Assembly: GCA_964019165.1 (NCBI GenBank)
Contig: OZ025270.1
Location: forward strand, 4,918,528 to 4,982,527
DNA from: Mastigias papua
Lineage: Eukaryota > Cnidaria > Scyphozoa > Rhizostomeae > Mastigiidae
Reading direction: 5' to 3'
DNA: 64,000 nucleotides
In this document: in pieces, positions 1-29,900 of the stretch
How positions within the stretch are numbered: position 1 is the first letter of the stretch
How the letters are laid out: the number at the start of each line of letters is the position of its first letter
Notes under the pieces: model-generated
Seen by the model: the letters and a program-made list of their open reading frames with translations, nothing else
Told to the model about the DNA's origin: nothing
Database searches by the model: none
Made by a program: the position numbers and the translations under genes

Positions 1-687
1 CCCTTAAATTTTCTCCATTTATTTTGTGTTGATGGATCAAGCAGTTTTATTGGCATATCTGAAAGAGTCAAATTTTCATATTAGGGCAATGTTTACATTT
101 TATGTTTTGCATTTCATTGAGATATTGTCTATATATTAAGAACACCAAGGAGCTGAGAGTGCACCGTGTACCTCTTTCAATGAATATAGATTACAATGGA
201 TTTGAATCCTAGAGAGGGAGATCATGAGACTTTCGTATGTCGCTGACATTCACGTGCACACAATTGTGTCAACGTTGACCATGTTGCACGTAGGCCAGTA
301 GCAATGATTTGCGCTTTAAGTGATGGTAATAATTTATGTGCGCGATGATGATAAATCGTGTGAGTGATGGTGATTCCTGGTTGGATAATTTGTGGGTTGA
401 CGATTTGTGGTTGGATATGATGATATTTATACTCTATTTGAATTCGTTTTCATACTTGCTTTTAGTTGTGATTGCGGCAAATTCGATTGACTTTAGTCCA
501 TCACTATGGGCCCTTGGGGCTTGAGGTTGAGGGATGTAACCTCCTGCTTTCTTTATTTAAAAGTGAAACCCAGATTTCAACATGGGAGAAGCTGTTCATC
601 AATTAGTTAGAGAAATCCCCATCTTCCTTTAGTATTCAAGAGACTATCCCTGATTTATACCGCAATCTCAAATGATTTCTTTTCCAG

Positions 688-2688
688 GTAATTGAGGTTG
701 GATTTTTCAAAGATCGCCCAAAATCATGGATTCGTCATTTGATAGTTACAATATGTCTTATTGGTATTGCAACTGCTGTTTCAATGGCAACAGACTGTCT
801 TGGCCTCGTTATAGAAATAGCGGTAATAGTTTAATGATTTTTATTGACTCTTTACATTTGTTGTAAAGAGCAAACAATTTATCTATGAGTCTTTGTGCTG
901 CTTTGATTAGCTACAGTTTAACTGAGGCTATGTATTTATAATCTTATATAAAGTTCCCATCATTCTACGAAAGGGCCTATCATGTTTTATGAGTTCAGAC
1001 ATCTGCGTACACCGTACGTGTTTTTATCCCGTTTGCTTCCTTTTTGGCTTTTTCTCGTCTGAGGTGCTTGACAATATTACTTAGATTTTGTGGAATTTCC
1101 TACTAGGCATTGTGACATAAGGATAGAACGATCATTATAAACAATTTGGATAGTTTCTATGGAAGGAGGAAGTAAACCTTTATGTGCACAACTCAATAAT
1201 CAAACAATCTTTTGTCCAACGGTCAATCTGAACTTTATTTAATGTACAAATGACCTTGATTGTTGGGTAGTTATTATTTATTATGTAGAGTTGGTTAATT
1301 TTGAGGAATTTTCTGACTTAACATAAGAAGAAAGAAGCTACGGGACTTTTGTCAGGGAGGCGATGTAGCCCTGTTACTAGGGCTGCGTAACTGGCTGGTA
1401 AAACAGTCACCAGAATTGGTAATCGTGTTTTGGCTTTACTGTTTTCAAAGCGAACTAGGTTAGGCCAGGTGAACGAAAATAGCAAAAAATCTCATTTAGC
1501 CTTAATTTGGAAGAATTTTATGATCATTTGTGTTTTCGCTTTGGGTTAGTTAAATTGGAAGTGGACCAGCCCTGTAAGACGAGATGGAAAGGAGGTGAAA
1601 ATGCTTATATATCGCATATTTTTGGTGTGGTAGACCAAATACCTTTCATGAGTATGTGCCATCCAGATAGATAAGCCATATCGATAAGAAAGTTGATTTG
1701 TGGCTCCACAGCATGTCTTGTGGCATAGAACTCTTAGGTGCGAAAACATGAGAAGTTCTGGCTCAATTAATCTGGGTGGAGATTTTTCTCGAGTGAACTC
1801 ATGAATTAGTCATCTCGCTTCCATGTTGATAGGCCCTAAGTCTGACAAACAATCTGAAATGTGTCGATATCGTAAGACTTCTAGTTAACCGTTATTGCTA
1901 TTCATCTTTATGGAAGTTGTTGTTTTTTTTCAGGGATGCTTCTCTGCGTCACCTTTGGGTATGTATGTCTTTTCTCTATCCTTTTTCAGTCACATTTTAA
2001 CAGAGAGTGTGTCAATCCCCTTTTATAACCTGCCTGTTTTCGTATTATGGTTACAGCCCTTGGAAACATTGCAAGAATTTTCATTCTTGCTTATGATTGG
2101 GGTATCAGTTTGATAGTAGAGTATGTTTGCCACATACAAAGAAAGATTAAATATCTTGTTACTGAAAGCGATATTGAAAATATACCTTACGATGGTACTA
2201 AGTCGACGCTCTGGGGACATTGGAAAATCAACCCCAGGACCATAACGTAGAAGAAAGACTCAAACACAAGAGTAACAATGTTTATCCAATTTGAAGTGTA
2301 TTGTGAAATCTCAAAGTGTATCATTAGCAAACTTTGATATAATCTCAATATCTGTTCTCTTTTTTTAACTGTTTCTTTACAGTGTTTTCTTTTTACATTC
2401 AAAGCTTTCATATTCCCACCCATATGCTACATGAAACTGAAAAACAAAGGCTTCTTCAGGCGCAAGTACATACTTCTTTGGTTGCTGACTATTTTTGGCG
2501 TCGCTGTGATGATTCTTGGCACATTTATGGCTATCCTGACCCAGGCTGGAAATTGTGCTTTTACAGAAACACAGAGGTATTGGTGCCCTGAAAGTTCACG
2601 CGGACGTATACCGTTCAACGCAACTAATACAAATACCACTGCAATGCCACTATACACGTCAAGGGCTGTTTTCAATACTTCGATTTAA
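688..2688 (+). CDS. SLC38/AAAP-family amino-acid transporter, C-terminal exons (5'-partial)
   Basis: Three exons join in phase: 688-822, 1934-1958 and 2405-2688 (stop TAA at 2686-2688). They give 147 C-terminal residues. The upstream exons lie outside the window or were not recognised. The first exon encodes a transmembrane segment after a KSWIRHLIVTI stretch, then MATDCLGLVIEIAG. The second and third exons together encode GCFSASPL-A-FIFPPICYMKL, which fits the G-x(10-12)-F(I/V)xP helix of SLC38 proteins. A last hydrophobic helix (YILLWLLTIFGVAVMILG) follows, then a polar tail with NAT, NTT and NTS sequons. Members of this family move neutral amino acids across plasma or lysosomal membranes; the exact member cannot be named. 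The 25-nt middle exon is unusually short. The chosen acceptor of exon 3 (AG at 2403-2404) restores frame. An upstream AG at 2381-2382 would shift the frame if joined to this exon. Confidence 0.72.
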
Positions 2689-19401
<16,713 letters not shown>

Positions 19402-20974
19402 GGTATGCAGCTTAATTTGCTTTCAGTCGATTTCAGTGATATAGGTAATATATAGTTTTAGTTCATTGTTTTGTAAATATGGGAATCCGCATACTGAGCA
19501 GTGAGCAATAAGCAAACCAAGTCAGCCCAACTGCAAGTTTATTTACTATAGTAGTTATTAGGATAAAATAGTAAAGTAGCGAAAATGTAAAGTGAGCTCC
19601 TCCACAGCCAATCTTCATCGTAGCAAATCATTTTTGTGATGGAAAAGGAATTCAATTGGGTCTGGTTTCCGAAAGCAAGTTTTTGAAAGCTGGTTTCAGG
19701 TAACATCTAATATCCAAAGCCATTTTCGTGACATCCTCCAATAGTGCAACTTTCCATTGCTCAATTTCAATGGTCTATTTCCCAGCTGTTTTGGTTTCCT
19801 ATGCTCTACTTTCATTTACCGTATCCCAAAGCTGGAAGTTCCACAGTGATACCACAACACAAATTCTCCGTATCTTTAGACTTCATCCAAACATTGTTCA
19901 TAGTTATCCTTTGATTTTTTTTTGTTTTTGGTCACTGGATTGCTGAATATTGGGAGGAGACTGATCGTTTTTGCAGATAGCTTTTAGCAATCTTTTGAAG
20001 CGGCTGGGAAGTTATAGACAGTTTATAGTTAAGTAATAAAGTTGTAAAATTTACAAACGCAAAGGTATGATACCGCCAGTGTAGAATTGATGCTCTAGGA
20101 TCTTGAGATTGGCAGAGACTTAACTGAAGAGAGCTCTTATAGTTGGGAGTTAGAAGTTGGGAGAAGCTGCCATGTTCTAATTCAGCGTGATCGGTTGTCT
20201 TCTGAAATCTTTTGAATGCACCAAAAATTATTTGCTCTTCTCGATATGAAGATTTTTTCCCTTTATTAATTTGAAAGCAGATATGCTCGCTTGGGCCTGC
20301 GTTGGTTGCGCCAGATTTAATACTTGTATGCTGCACGACCAGTTTGAGAAGACTGACTGGCTATAGTACGGCAGTTTTAATTTGGCTCGACCTAACGTAT
20401 TAGATTCAACTGTTTCAGTTACATGCGACGCAAGAGCGACTTGTGGTCAATCGTCGAATCTGACATTTTCAGAATTAAATGCATACATTGCTTAAGTCTA
20501 TTCCAACATAGTGAGCAAGCGCATTTCCATTCAAGATGCAGTCGCTACTTCACTTCCAGTTATATTCGACCCTAGGCCAAACGCCACTCCGGCATCGCTC
20601 TAATATCGAACCCTAATCTATTTATTTCCGTGCACCAAACTTCGACATTTAACCCAGTCCTTACATTGCTCGAATTTTTGGATTTATATCAAATAGCTTT
20701 GATAGTTCATGTCTTTATTTATCTTTCACTAACATCCCGTAATACTCTGACTCATGAATGCTGAATCCCCTGTCGTTGTAGACTACTGCAGTATCTAGCT
20801 AACAATTTGCTTCGATCTCTTTTCAATGACCGTCAAGGTATATTTGTAAATCATGTTTTTCCAATCTCATACACTAGCTACCAATGTGCACATCTATGCT
20901 TTTTATTACTAGCACAACCACTCACGCCTTGCATTCATCACTTTTCAAGCTCCAGTAAAAGTAAAAGTGAATCT
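19402..20974. other. DCAF8 3' UTR and satellite-flanking DNA
   Basis: No gene recognised. A canonical AATAAA at 20035-20040, 634 bases after the DCAF8 stop, is the best candidate for transcript cleavage. The minus-strand open frame at 19932-20336 has no similarity I recognise. The sequence is CpG-bearing up to the satellite edge. Confidence 0.5.
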
Positions 20975-23900
20975 TAGTCAATTTTCTGCAAAACACTATA
21001 GTTATAACATTACTTTGTCGCCAAAGATGGCTCATTTTCATCACTTTTCAATGTTCAATCAAAATCAATCAATTTCAAATTTGGTCATTTTTGAGCAAAA
21101 TACCAAGGCTATAGCCTTACTTTGTCGCCAAAAATGGCTCATTTTCATCACTTTTCAATGTTCAATCAAAATCAATCAATTTTAAATTTGGTCATTTTTG
21201 AGCAAAATACCAAGGCTATAGCCTTACTTTGTCGCCAAAAATGGCTCATTTTCATCACTTTTCAATGTTCAATCAAAATCAATCAATTTCAAATTTGGTC
21301 AATTTTGAGCAAAATACCAAGGCTATAGCCTTACTTTTTCGCCAAAAATGGCTCATTTTCATCACTTTTCAATGTTCAATCAAAATCAATCAATTTCAAA
21401 TTTGGTCAGTTTTGAGCAAAATACCAAGGCTATAGCCTTACTTTTTCGCCAAAAATGGCTCATTTTCATCACTTTTCAATGTTCAATCAAAATCAATCAA
21501 TTTCAAATTTGGTCATTTTTGAGCAAAATACCAAGGCTATAGCCTTACTTTTTCGCCAAAAATGGCTCATTTTCATCACTTTTCAATGTTCAATCAAAAT
21601 CAATCAATTTCAAATTTGGTCATTTTTGAGCAAAATACCAAGGCTATAGCCTTACTTTTTCGCCAAAACTGGCTCATTTTCATCACTTTTCAATGTTCAA
21701 TCAAAATCAATCAATTTCAAATTTGGTCATTTTTGAGCAAAATACCAAGGCTATAGCCTTACTTTGTCGCCAAACATGGCTCATTTTCATCACTTTTCAA
21801 TGTTCAATCAAAATCAATCAATTTCAAATTTGGTCATTTTTGAGCAAAATACCAAGGCTATAGCCTTACTTTTTCGCCAAAAATGGCTCATTTTCATCAC
21901 TTTTCAATGTTCAATCAAAATCAATCAATTTCAAATGTGGTCATTTTTGAGCACAATACCAAGGCTATAGCCTTACTTTGTCGCCAAAAATGGCTCATTT
22001 TCATCACTTTTCAATGTTCAATCAAAATCAATCAATTTCAAATTTGGTCATTTTTGAGCAAAATACCAAGGCTATAGCCTTACTTTGTCGCCAAAAATGG
22101 CTCATTTTCATCACTTTTCAATGTTCAATCAAAATCAATCAATTTCAAATTTGGTCATTTTTGAGCAAAATACCAAGGCTATAGCCTTACTTTGTCGCCA
22201 AAAATGGCTCATTTTCATCACTTTTCAATGTTCAATCAAAATCAATCAATTTCAAATTTGGTCATTTTTGAGCAAAATACCAAGGCTATAGCCTTACTTT
22301 TTCGCCAAAAATGGCTCATTTTCATCACTTTTCAATGTTCAATCAAAATCAATCAATTTCAAATTTGGTCACTTTTGAGCAAAATACCAAGGCTATAGCC
22401 TTACTTTGTCGCCAAAAATGGCTCATTTTCCTCACTTTTCAATGTTCAATCAAAATCAATCAATTTCAAATTTGGTCAATTTTGAGCAAAATACCAAGGC
22501 TATAGCCTTACTTTTTCGCCAAAAATGGCTCATTTTCATCACTTTTCAATGTTCAATCAAAATCAATCAATTTCAAATTTGGTCACTTTTGAGCAAAATA
22601 CCAAGGCTATAGCCTTACCTTTTCCCCAAAACTGGCTCATTTTCATCACTTTTCAATGTTCAATCAAAGTCAATCAATTTCAAATTTGGTCATTTTTGAG
22701 CAAAATACCAAGGCTATAGCCTTACTTTTTCGCCAAAAATGGCTCATTTTCATCACTTTTCAATGTTCAATCAAAATCAATCAATTTCAAATTTGGTCAT
22801 TTTTGAGCAAAATACCAAGGCTATAGCCTTACTTTTTCGCCAAAAATGGCTCATTTTCATCACTTTTCAATGTTCAATCAAAATCAATCAATTTCAAATT
22901 TGGTCATTTTTGAGCAAAATACCAAGGCTATAGCCTTACTTTTTCGCCAAAAATGGCTCATTTTCATCACTATTGAATGGTCAATGAAAATCAATCAATT
23001 TCAAATTTGGTCAGTTTTGAGCAAAATACCAAGGCTATAGCCTTACTTTTTCGCCAAAACTGGCTCATTTTCATCACTTTTCAATGTTCAATCAAAATCA
23101 ATCAATTTCAAATTTGGTCATTTTTGAGCAAAATACCAAGGCTATAGCCTTACTTTTTCGCCAAAAATGGCTCATTTTCATCACTTTTCAATGTTCAATC
23201 AAAATCAATCAATTTCAAATTTGGTCAATTTTGAGCAAAATACCAAGGCTATAGCCTTACTTTTTCGCCAAAAATGGCTCATTTTCATCACTTTTCAATG
23301 TTCAATCAAAATCAATCAATTTCAAATTTGGTCATTTTTGAGCAAAATACCAAGGCTATAGCCTTACTTTTTCGCCAAAAATGGCTCATTTTCATCACTT
23401 TTCAATGTTCAATCAAAATCAATCAATTTCAAATTTGGTCATTTTTGAGCAAAATACCAAGGCTATAGCCTTACTTTGTCGCAAAACATGGCCCATTTTC
23501 ATCACTTTTCAATGTTCAATCAAAATCAATCAATTTCAAATTTGGTCATTTTTGAGCAAAATACCAAGGCTATAGCCTTACTTTGTCGCCAAAAATGGCT
23601 CATTTTCATCACTTTTCAATGTTCAAGCAAAATCAATCAATTTCAAATTTGGTCATTTTTCAGCAAAATACCAAGGCTATAGCCTTACTTTTTCGCCAAA
23701 AATGGCTCATTTTCATCACTTTTCAATGTTCAATCAAAATCAATCAATTTCAAATTTGGTCATTTTTGAGCAAAATACCAAGGCTATAGCCTTACTTTTT
23801 CGCCAAAACTGGCTCATTTTCATCACTTTTCAATGTTCAATCAAAATCAATCAATTTCAAATTTGGTCATTTTTGAGCAAAATACCAAGGCTATAGCCTT

Positions 23901-26900
23901 ACTTTGTCGCCAAACATGGCTCATTTTCATCACTTTTCAATGTTCAATCAAAATCAATCAATTTCAAATTTGGTCATTTTTGAGCAAAATACCAAGGCTA
24001 TAGCCTTACTTTTTCGCCAAAAATGGCTCATTTTCATCACTTTTCAATGTTCAATCAAAATCAATCAATTTCAAATGTGGTCATTTTTGAGCACAATACC
24101 AAGGCTATAGCCTTACTTTGTCGCCAAAAATGGCTCATTTTCATCACTTTTCAATGTTCAATCAAAATCAATCAATTTCAAATTTGGTCATTTTTGAGCA
24201 AAATACCAAGGCTATAGCCTTACTTTGTCGCCAAAAATGGCTCATTTTCATCACTTTTCAATGTTCAATCAAAATCAATCAATTTCAAATTTGGTCATTT
24301 TTGAGCAAAATACCAAGGCTATAGCCTTACTTTGTCGCCAAAAATGGCTCATTTTCATCACTTTTCAATGTTCAATCAAAATCAATCAATTTCAAATTTG
24401 GTCATTTTTGAGCAAAATACCAAGGCTATAGCCTTACTTTTTCGCCAAAAATGGCTCATTTTCATCACTTTTCAATGTTCAATCAAAATCAATCAATTTC
24501 AAATTTGGTCACTTTTGAGCAAAATACCAAGGCTATAGCCTTACTTTGTCGCCAAAAATGGCTCATTTTCATCACTTTTCAATGTTCAATCAAAATCAAT
24601 CAATTTCAAATTTGGGCAATTTTGAGCAAAATACCAAGGCTATAGCCTTACTTTTTCGCCAAAAATGGCTCATTTTCATCACTTTTCAATGTTCAATCAA
24701 AATCAATCAATTTCAAATTTGGTCACTTTTGAGCAAAATACCAAGGCTATAGCCTTACCTTTTCGCCAAAACTGGCTCATTTTCATCACTTTTCAATGTT
24801 CAATCAAAGTCAATCAATTTCAAATTTGGTCATTTTTGAGCAAAATACCAAGGCTATAGCCTTACTTTTTCGCCAAAAATGGCTCATTTTCATCACTTTT
24901 CAATGTTCAATCAAAATCAATCAATTTCAAATTTGGTCATTTTTGAGCAAAATACCAAGGCTATAGCCTTACTTTGTCGCCAAAAATGGCTCATTTTCAT
25001 CACTTTTCAATGTTCAATCAAAATCAATCAATTTCAAATTTGGTCATTTTTGAGCAAAATACCAAGGCTATAGCCTTACTTTGTCGCAAAACATGGCCCA
25101 TTTTCATCACTTTTCGATGTTCAATCAAAATCAATCAATTTCAAATTTGGTCATTTTTGAGCAAAATACCAAGGCTATAGCCTTACTTTGTCGCCAAACA
25201 TGGCTCATTTTCATCACTTTTCAATGTTCAATCAAAATCAATCAACTTCAAATTTGGTCATTTTTCAGCAAAATACCAAGGCTATAGCCTTACTTTGTGG
25301 CCAAAAATGGCTCATTTTCATCACTTTTCAATGTTCAATCAAAATCAATCAATGTCAAATTTGGTCATTTTTGAGCAAAATACCAAGGCTATAGCCTTAC
25401 TTTGTCGCAAAACATGGCCCATTTTCATCACTTTTCAATGTTCAATCAAAATCAATCAATTTCAAATTTGGTCATTTTTGAGCAAAATACCAAGGCTATA
25501 GCCTTACTTTGTCGCAACACATGGCTCATTTTCATCACTTTTCAATGTTCAATCAAAATCAATCAACTTCAAATTTGGTCATTTTTGAGCAAAATACCAA
25601 GGCTATAGCCTTACTTTTTCGCCAAAAATGGCTCATTTTCATCACTTTTCAATGTTCAATCAAAATCAATCAATTTCAAATGTGGTCATTTTTGAGCACA
25701 ATACCAAGGCTATAGCCTTACTTTGTCGCCAAAAATGGCTCATTTTCATCACTTTTCAATGTTCAATCAAAATCAATCAATTTCAAATTTGGTCACTTTT
25801 GAGCAAAATACCAAGGCTATAGCCTTACTTTGTCGCCAAAAATGGCTCATTTTCCTCACTTTTCAATGTTCAATCAAAATCAATCAATTTCAAATTTGGT
25901 CATTTTTGAGCAAAATACCAAGGCTATAGCCTTACTTTGTCGCAAAACATGGCCCATTTTCATCACTTTTCAATGTTCAATCAAAATCAATCAATTTCAA
26001 ATTTGGTCATTTTTGAGCAAAATACCAAGGCTATAGCCTTACTTTGTCGCAAAACATGGCTCATTTTCATCACTTTTCAATGTTCAATCAAAATCAATCA
26101 ATTTCAAATTTGATCATTTTTGAGCAAAATACCAAGACTATAGCCTTACTTTGTCGCCAAAAATGGCTCATTTTCATCACTTTTCAATGTTCAATCAAAA
26201 TCAATCAATTTCAAATTTGGTCATTTTTGAGCAAAATACCAAGGCTATAGCCTTACTTTGTCGCCAAAAATGGCTCATTTTCATCACTTTTCAATGTTCA
26301 ATCAAAATCAATCAATTTCAAATTTGGTCACTTTTGAGCAAAATACCAAGGCTATAGCCTTACCTTTTCGCCAAAACTGGCTCATTTTCATCACTTTTCA
26401 ATGTTCAATCAAAATCAATCAATTTCAAATTTGGTCATTTTTGAGCAAAATACCAAGGCTATAGCCTTACTTTTTCGCCAAAAATGGCTCATTTTCATCA
26501 CTTTTCAATGTTCAATCAAAATCAATCAATTTCAAATTTGGTCATTTTTGAGCAAAATACCAAGGCTATAGCCTTACTTTTTCGCCAAAAATGGCTCATT
26601 TTCATCACTTTTCAATGTTCAATCAAAATCAATCAATTTCAAATTTGATCATTTTTGAGCAAAATACCAAGGCTATAGCCTTACTTTGTCGCCAAAAATT
26701 GGCTCATTTTCATCACTTTTCAATGTTCAATCAAAATCAATCAATTTCAAATTTGGTCATTTTTGAGCAAAATACCAAGGCTATAGCCTTACTTTTTCGC
26801 CAAAAATGGCTCATTTTCATCACTTTTCAATGTTCAATCAAAATCAATCAATTTCAAATTTGGTCATTTTTGAGCAAAATACCAAGGCTATAGCCTTACT

Positions 26901-29900
26901 TTGTCGCCAAAAATGGCTCATTTTCATCACTTTTCAATGTTCAATCAAAATCAATCAATTTCAAATTTGGTCATTTTTGAGCAAAATACCAAGGCTATAG
27001 CCTTACTTTTTCGCCAAAAATGGCTCATTTTCATCACTTTTCAATGTTCAATCAAAATCAATCAATTTCAAATTTGGTCATTTTTGAGCAAAATACCAAG
27101 GCTATAGCCTTACTTTTTCGCCAAAACTGGCTCATTTTCATCACTTTTCAATGTTCAATCAAAATCAATCAACTTCAAATTTGGTCATTTTTGAGCAAAA
27201 TACCAAGGCTATAGCCTTACTTTTTCCCCAAAAATGGCTCATTTTCATCACTTTTCAATGTTCAATCAAAATCAATCAATTTCAAATTTGGTCAATTTTG
27301 AGCAAAATACCAAGGCTATAGCCTTACTTTGTCGCCAAAAATGGCTCATTTTCATCACTTTTCAATGTTCAATCAAAATCAATCAATTTCAAATTTGGTC
27401 ATTTTTGAGCAAAATACCAAGGCTATAGCCTTACTTTGTCGCCAAAAATGGCTCATTTTCATCACTTTTCAATGTTCAATCAAAATCAATCAATTTCAAA
27501 TTTGGTCATTTTTGAGCAAAATACCAAGGCTATAGCCTTACTTTGTCGCCAAAAATGGCTCATTTTCATCACTTTTCAATGTTCAATCAAAATGAATCAA
27601 TTTCGAATTTGGTCATTTTTGAGCAAAATACCAAGGCTATAGCCTTACTTTTTCGCCAAAACTGGCTCATTTTCATCACTTTTCAATGTTCAATCAAAAT
27701 CAATCAACTTCAAATTTGGTCATTTTTGAGCAAAATACCAAGGCTATAGCCTTACTTTGTCGCCAAAAATGGCTCATTTTCATCACTTTTCAATGTTCAA
27801 TCAAAATCAATCAATTTCAAATTTGGTCAATTTTGAGCAAAATACCAAGGCTATAGCCTTACTTTGTCGCCAAAAATGGCTCATTTTCATCACTTTTCAA
27901 TGTTCAAGCAAAATCAATCAATTTCAAATTTGGTCATTTTTGAGCAAAATACCAAGGCTATAGCCTTACTTTTTCGCCAAAAATGGCTCATTTTCATCAC
28001 TTTTCAATGTTCAATCAAAATCAATCAATTTCAAATTTGGTCATTTTTGAGCAAAATACCAAGGCTATAGCCTTACTTTTTCCCCAAAAATGGCTCATTT
28101 TCATCACTTTTCAATGTTCAATCAAAATCAATCAATTTCAGATTTGGTCATTTTTGAGCAAAATACCAAGGCTATAGCCTTACTTTGTCGCAACACATGG
28201 CTCATTTTCATCACTTTTCAATGTTCAATCAAAATCAATCAATTTCAAATTTGGTCATTTTTGAGCAAAATACCAAGGCTATAGCCTTACTTTTTCCCCA
28301 AAAATGGCTCATTTTCATCACTTTTCAATGTTCAATCAAAATCAATCAATTTCAAATTTGGTCAATTTTGAGCAAAATACCAAGGCTATAGCCTTACTTT
28401 GTCGCCAAACATGGCTCATTTTCATCACTTTTCAATGTTCAAGCAAAATCAATCAATTTCAAATTTGGTCATTTTTGAGCAAAATACCAAGGCTATAGCC
28501 TTACTTTTTCGCCAAAAATGGCTCATTTTCATCACTTTTCAATGTTCAATCAAAATCAATCAATTTCAAATTTGGTCATTTTTGAGCAAAATACCAAGGC
28601 TATAGCCTTACTTTTTCCCCAAAAATGGCTCATTTTCATCACTTTTCAATGTTCAATCAAAATCAATCAATTTCAGATTTGGTCATTTTTGAGCAAAATA
28701 CCAAGGCTATAGCCTTACTTTTTCCCCAAAAATGGCTCATTTTCATCACTTTTCAATGTTCAATCAAAATCAATCAATTTCAAATTTGGTCATTTTTGAG
28801 CAAAATACCAAGCCTATAGCCTTACTTTTTCGCCAAAAATGGCTCATTTTCATCACTTTCCAATGTTCAATCAAAATCAATCAATTTCAAATGTGGTCAT
28901 TTTTGAGCAAAATACCAAGGCTATAGCCTTACTTTTTCGCCAAAAATGGCTCATTTTCATCACTTTTCAATGTTCAATCAAAATCAATCAATTTCAAATT
29001 TGGTCATTTTTGAGCAAAATACCAAGGCTATAGCCTTACTTTTTCGCCAAAAATGGCTCATTTTCATCACTTTTCAATGTTCAATCAAAATCAATCAATT
29101 TCAAATTTGGTCATTTTTGAGCAAAATACCAAGGCTATAGCCTTACTTTTTCGCCAAAAATGGCTCATTTTCATCACTTTCCAATGTTCAATCAAAATCA
29201 ATCAATTTCAAATTTGGTCATTTCTGAGCAAAATACCAAGGCTATAGCCTTACTTTTTCGCCAAAAATGGCTCATTTTCATCACTTTTCACTGTTCAATC
29301 AAAATCAATCAATTTCAAATTTGGTCATTTTTGAGCAAAATACCAAGGCTATAGCCTTACTTTTTCGCCAAAAATGGCTCATTGTCATTACTTTTCAATG
29401 TTCAATCAAAATCAATCAATTTCAAATTTGGTCATTTTTGAGCAAAATACCAAGGCTATAGCCTTACTTTTTCGCCAAAACTGGCTCATTTTCATCACTT
29501 TTCAATGTTCAATCAAAATCAATCAATTTCAAATTTGGTCATTTTTGAGCAAAATACCAAGGCTATAGCCTTACTTTTTCGCCAAAAATGGCTCATTTGC
29601 ATCACTTTTCAATGTTCAATCAAAATCAATCAATTTCAAATTTGGTCATTTTTGAGCAAAATACCAAGGCTATAGCCTTACTTTTTCGTCAAAAATGGCT
29701 CATTTTCATCACTTTTCAATGTTCAATCAAAATCAATCAATTTCAAATTTGGTCATTTTTGAGCAAAATACCAAGGCTATAGCCTTACTTTGTCGCAAAA
29801 CATGGCCCATTTTCATCACTTTTCAATGTTCAATCAAAATCAATCAATTTCAAATTTGGTCATTTTTGAGCAAAATACCAAGGCTATAGCCTTACTTTGT

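Noticed and set aside
2058..2100. Alternative SLC38-like exon (CCCTTGGAAACATTGC... with AG and GT flanks)
   Set aside because: Including it breaks the phase and interrupts the well-matched GCFSASPL-A-FIFPP helix. The three-exon model needs no extra exon.
20040..20170. Minus-strand ...GGIIPLRL-stop as a possible C-terminus of PSMD9
   Set aside because: Only the IIPL string resembles the family ending. The upstream residues do not match, a stop precedes it in frame, and it lies beyond the satellite.
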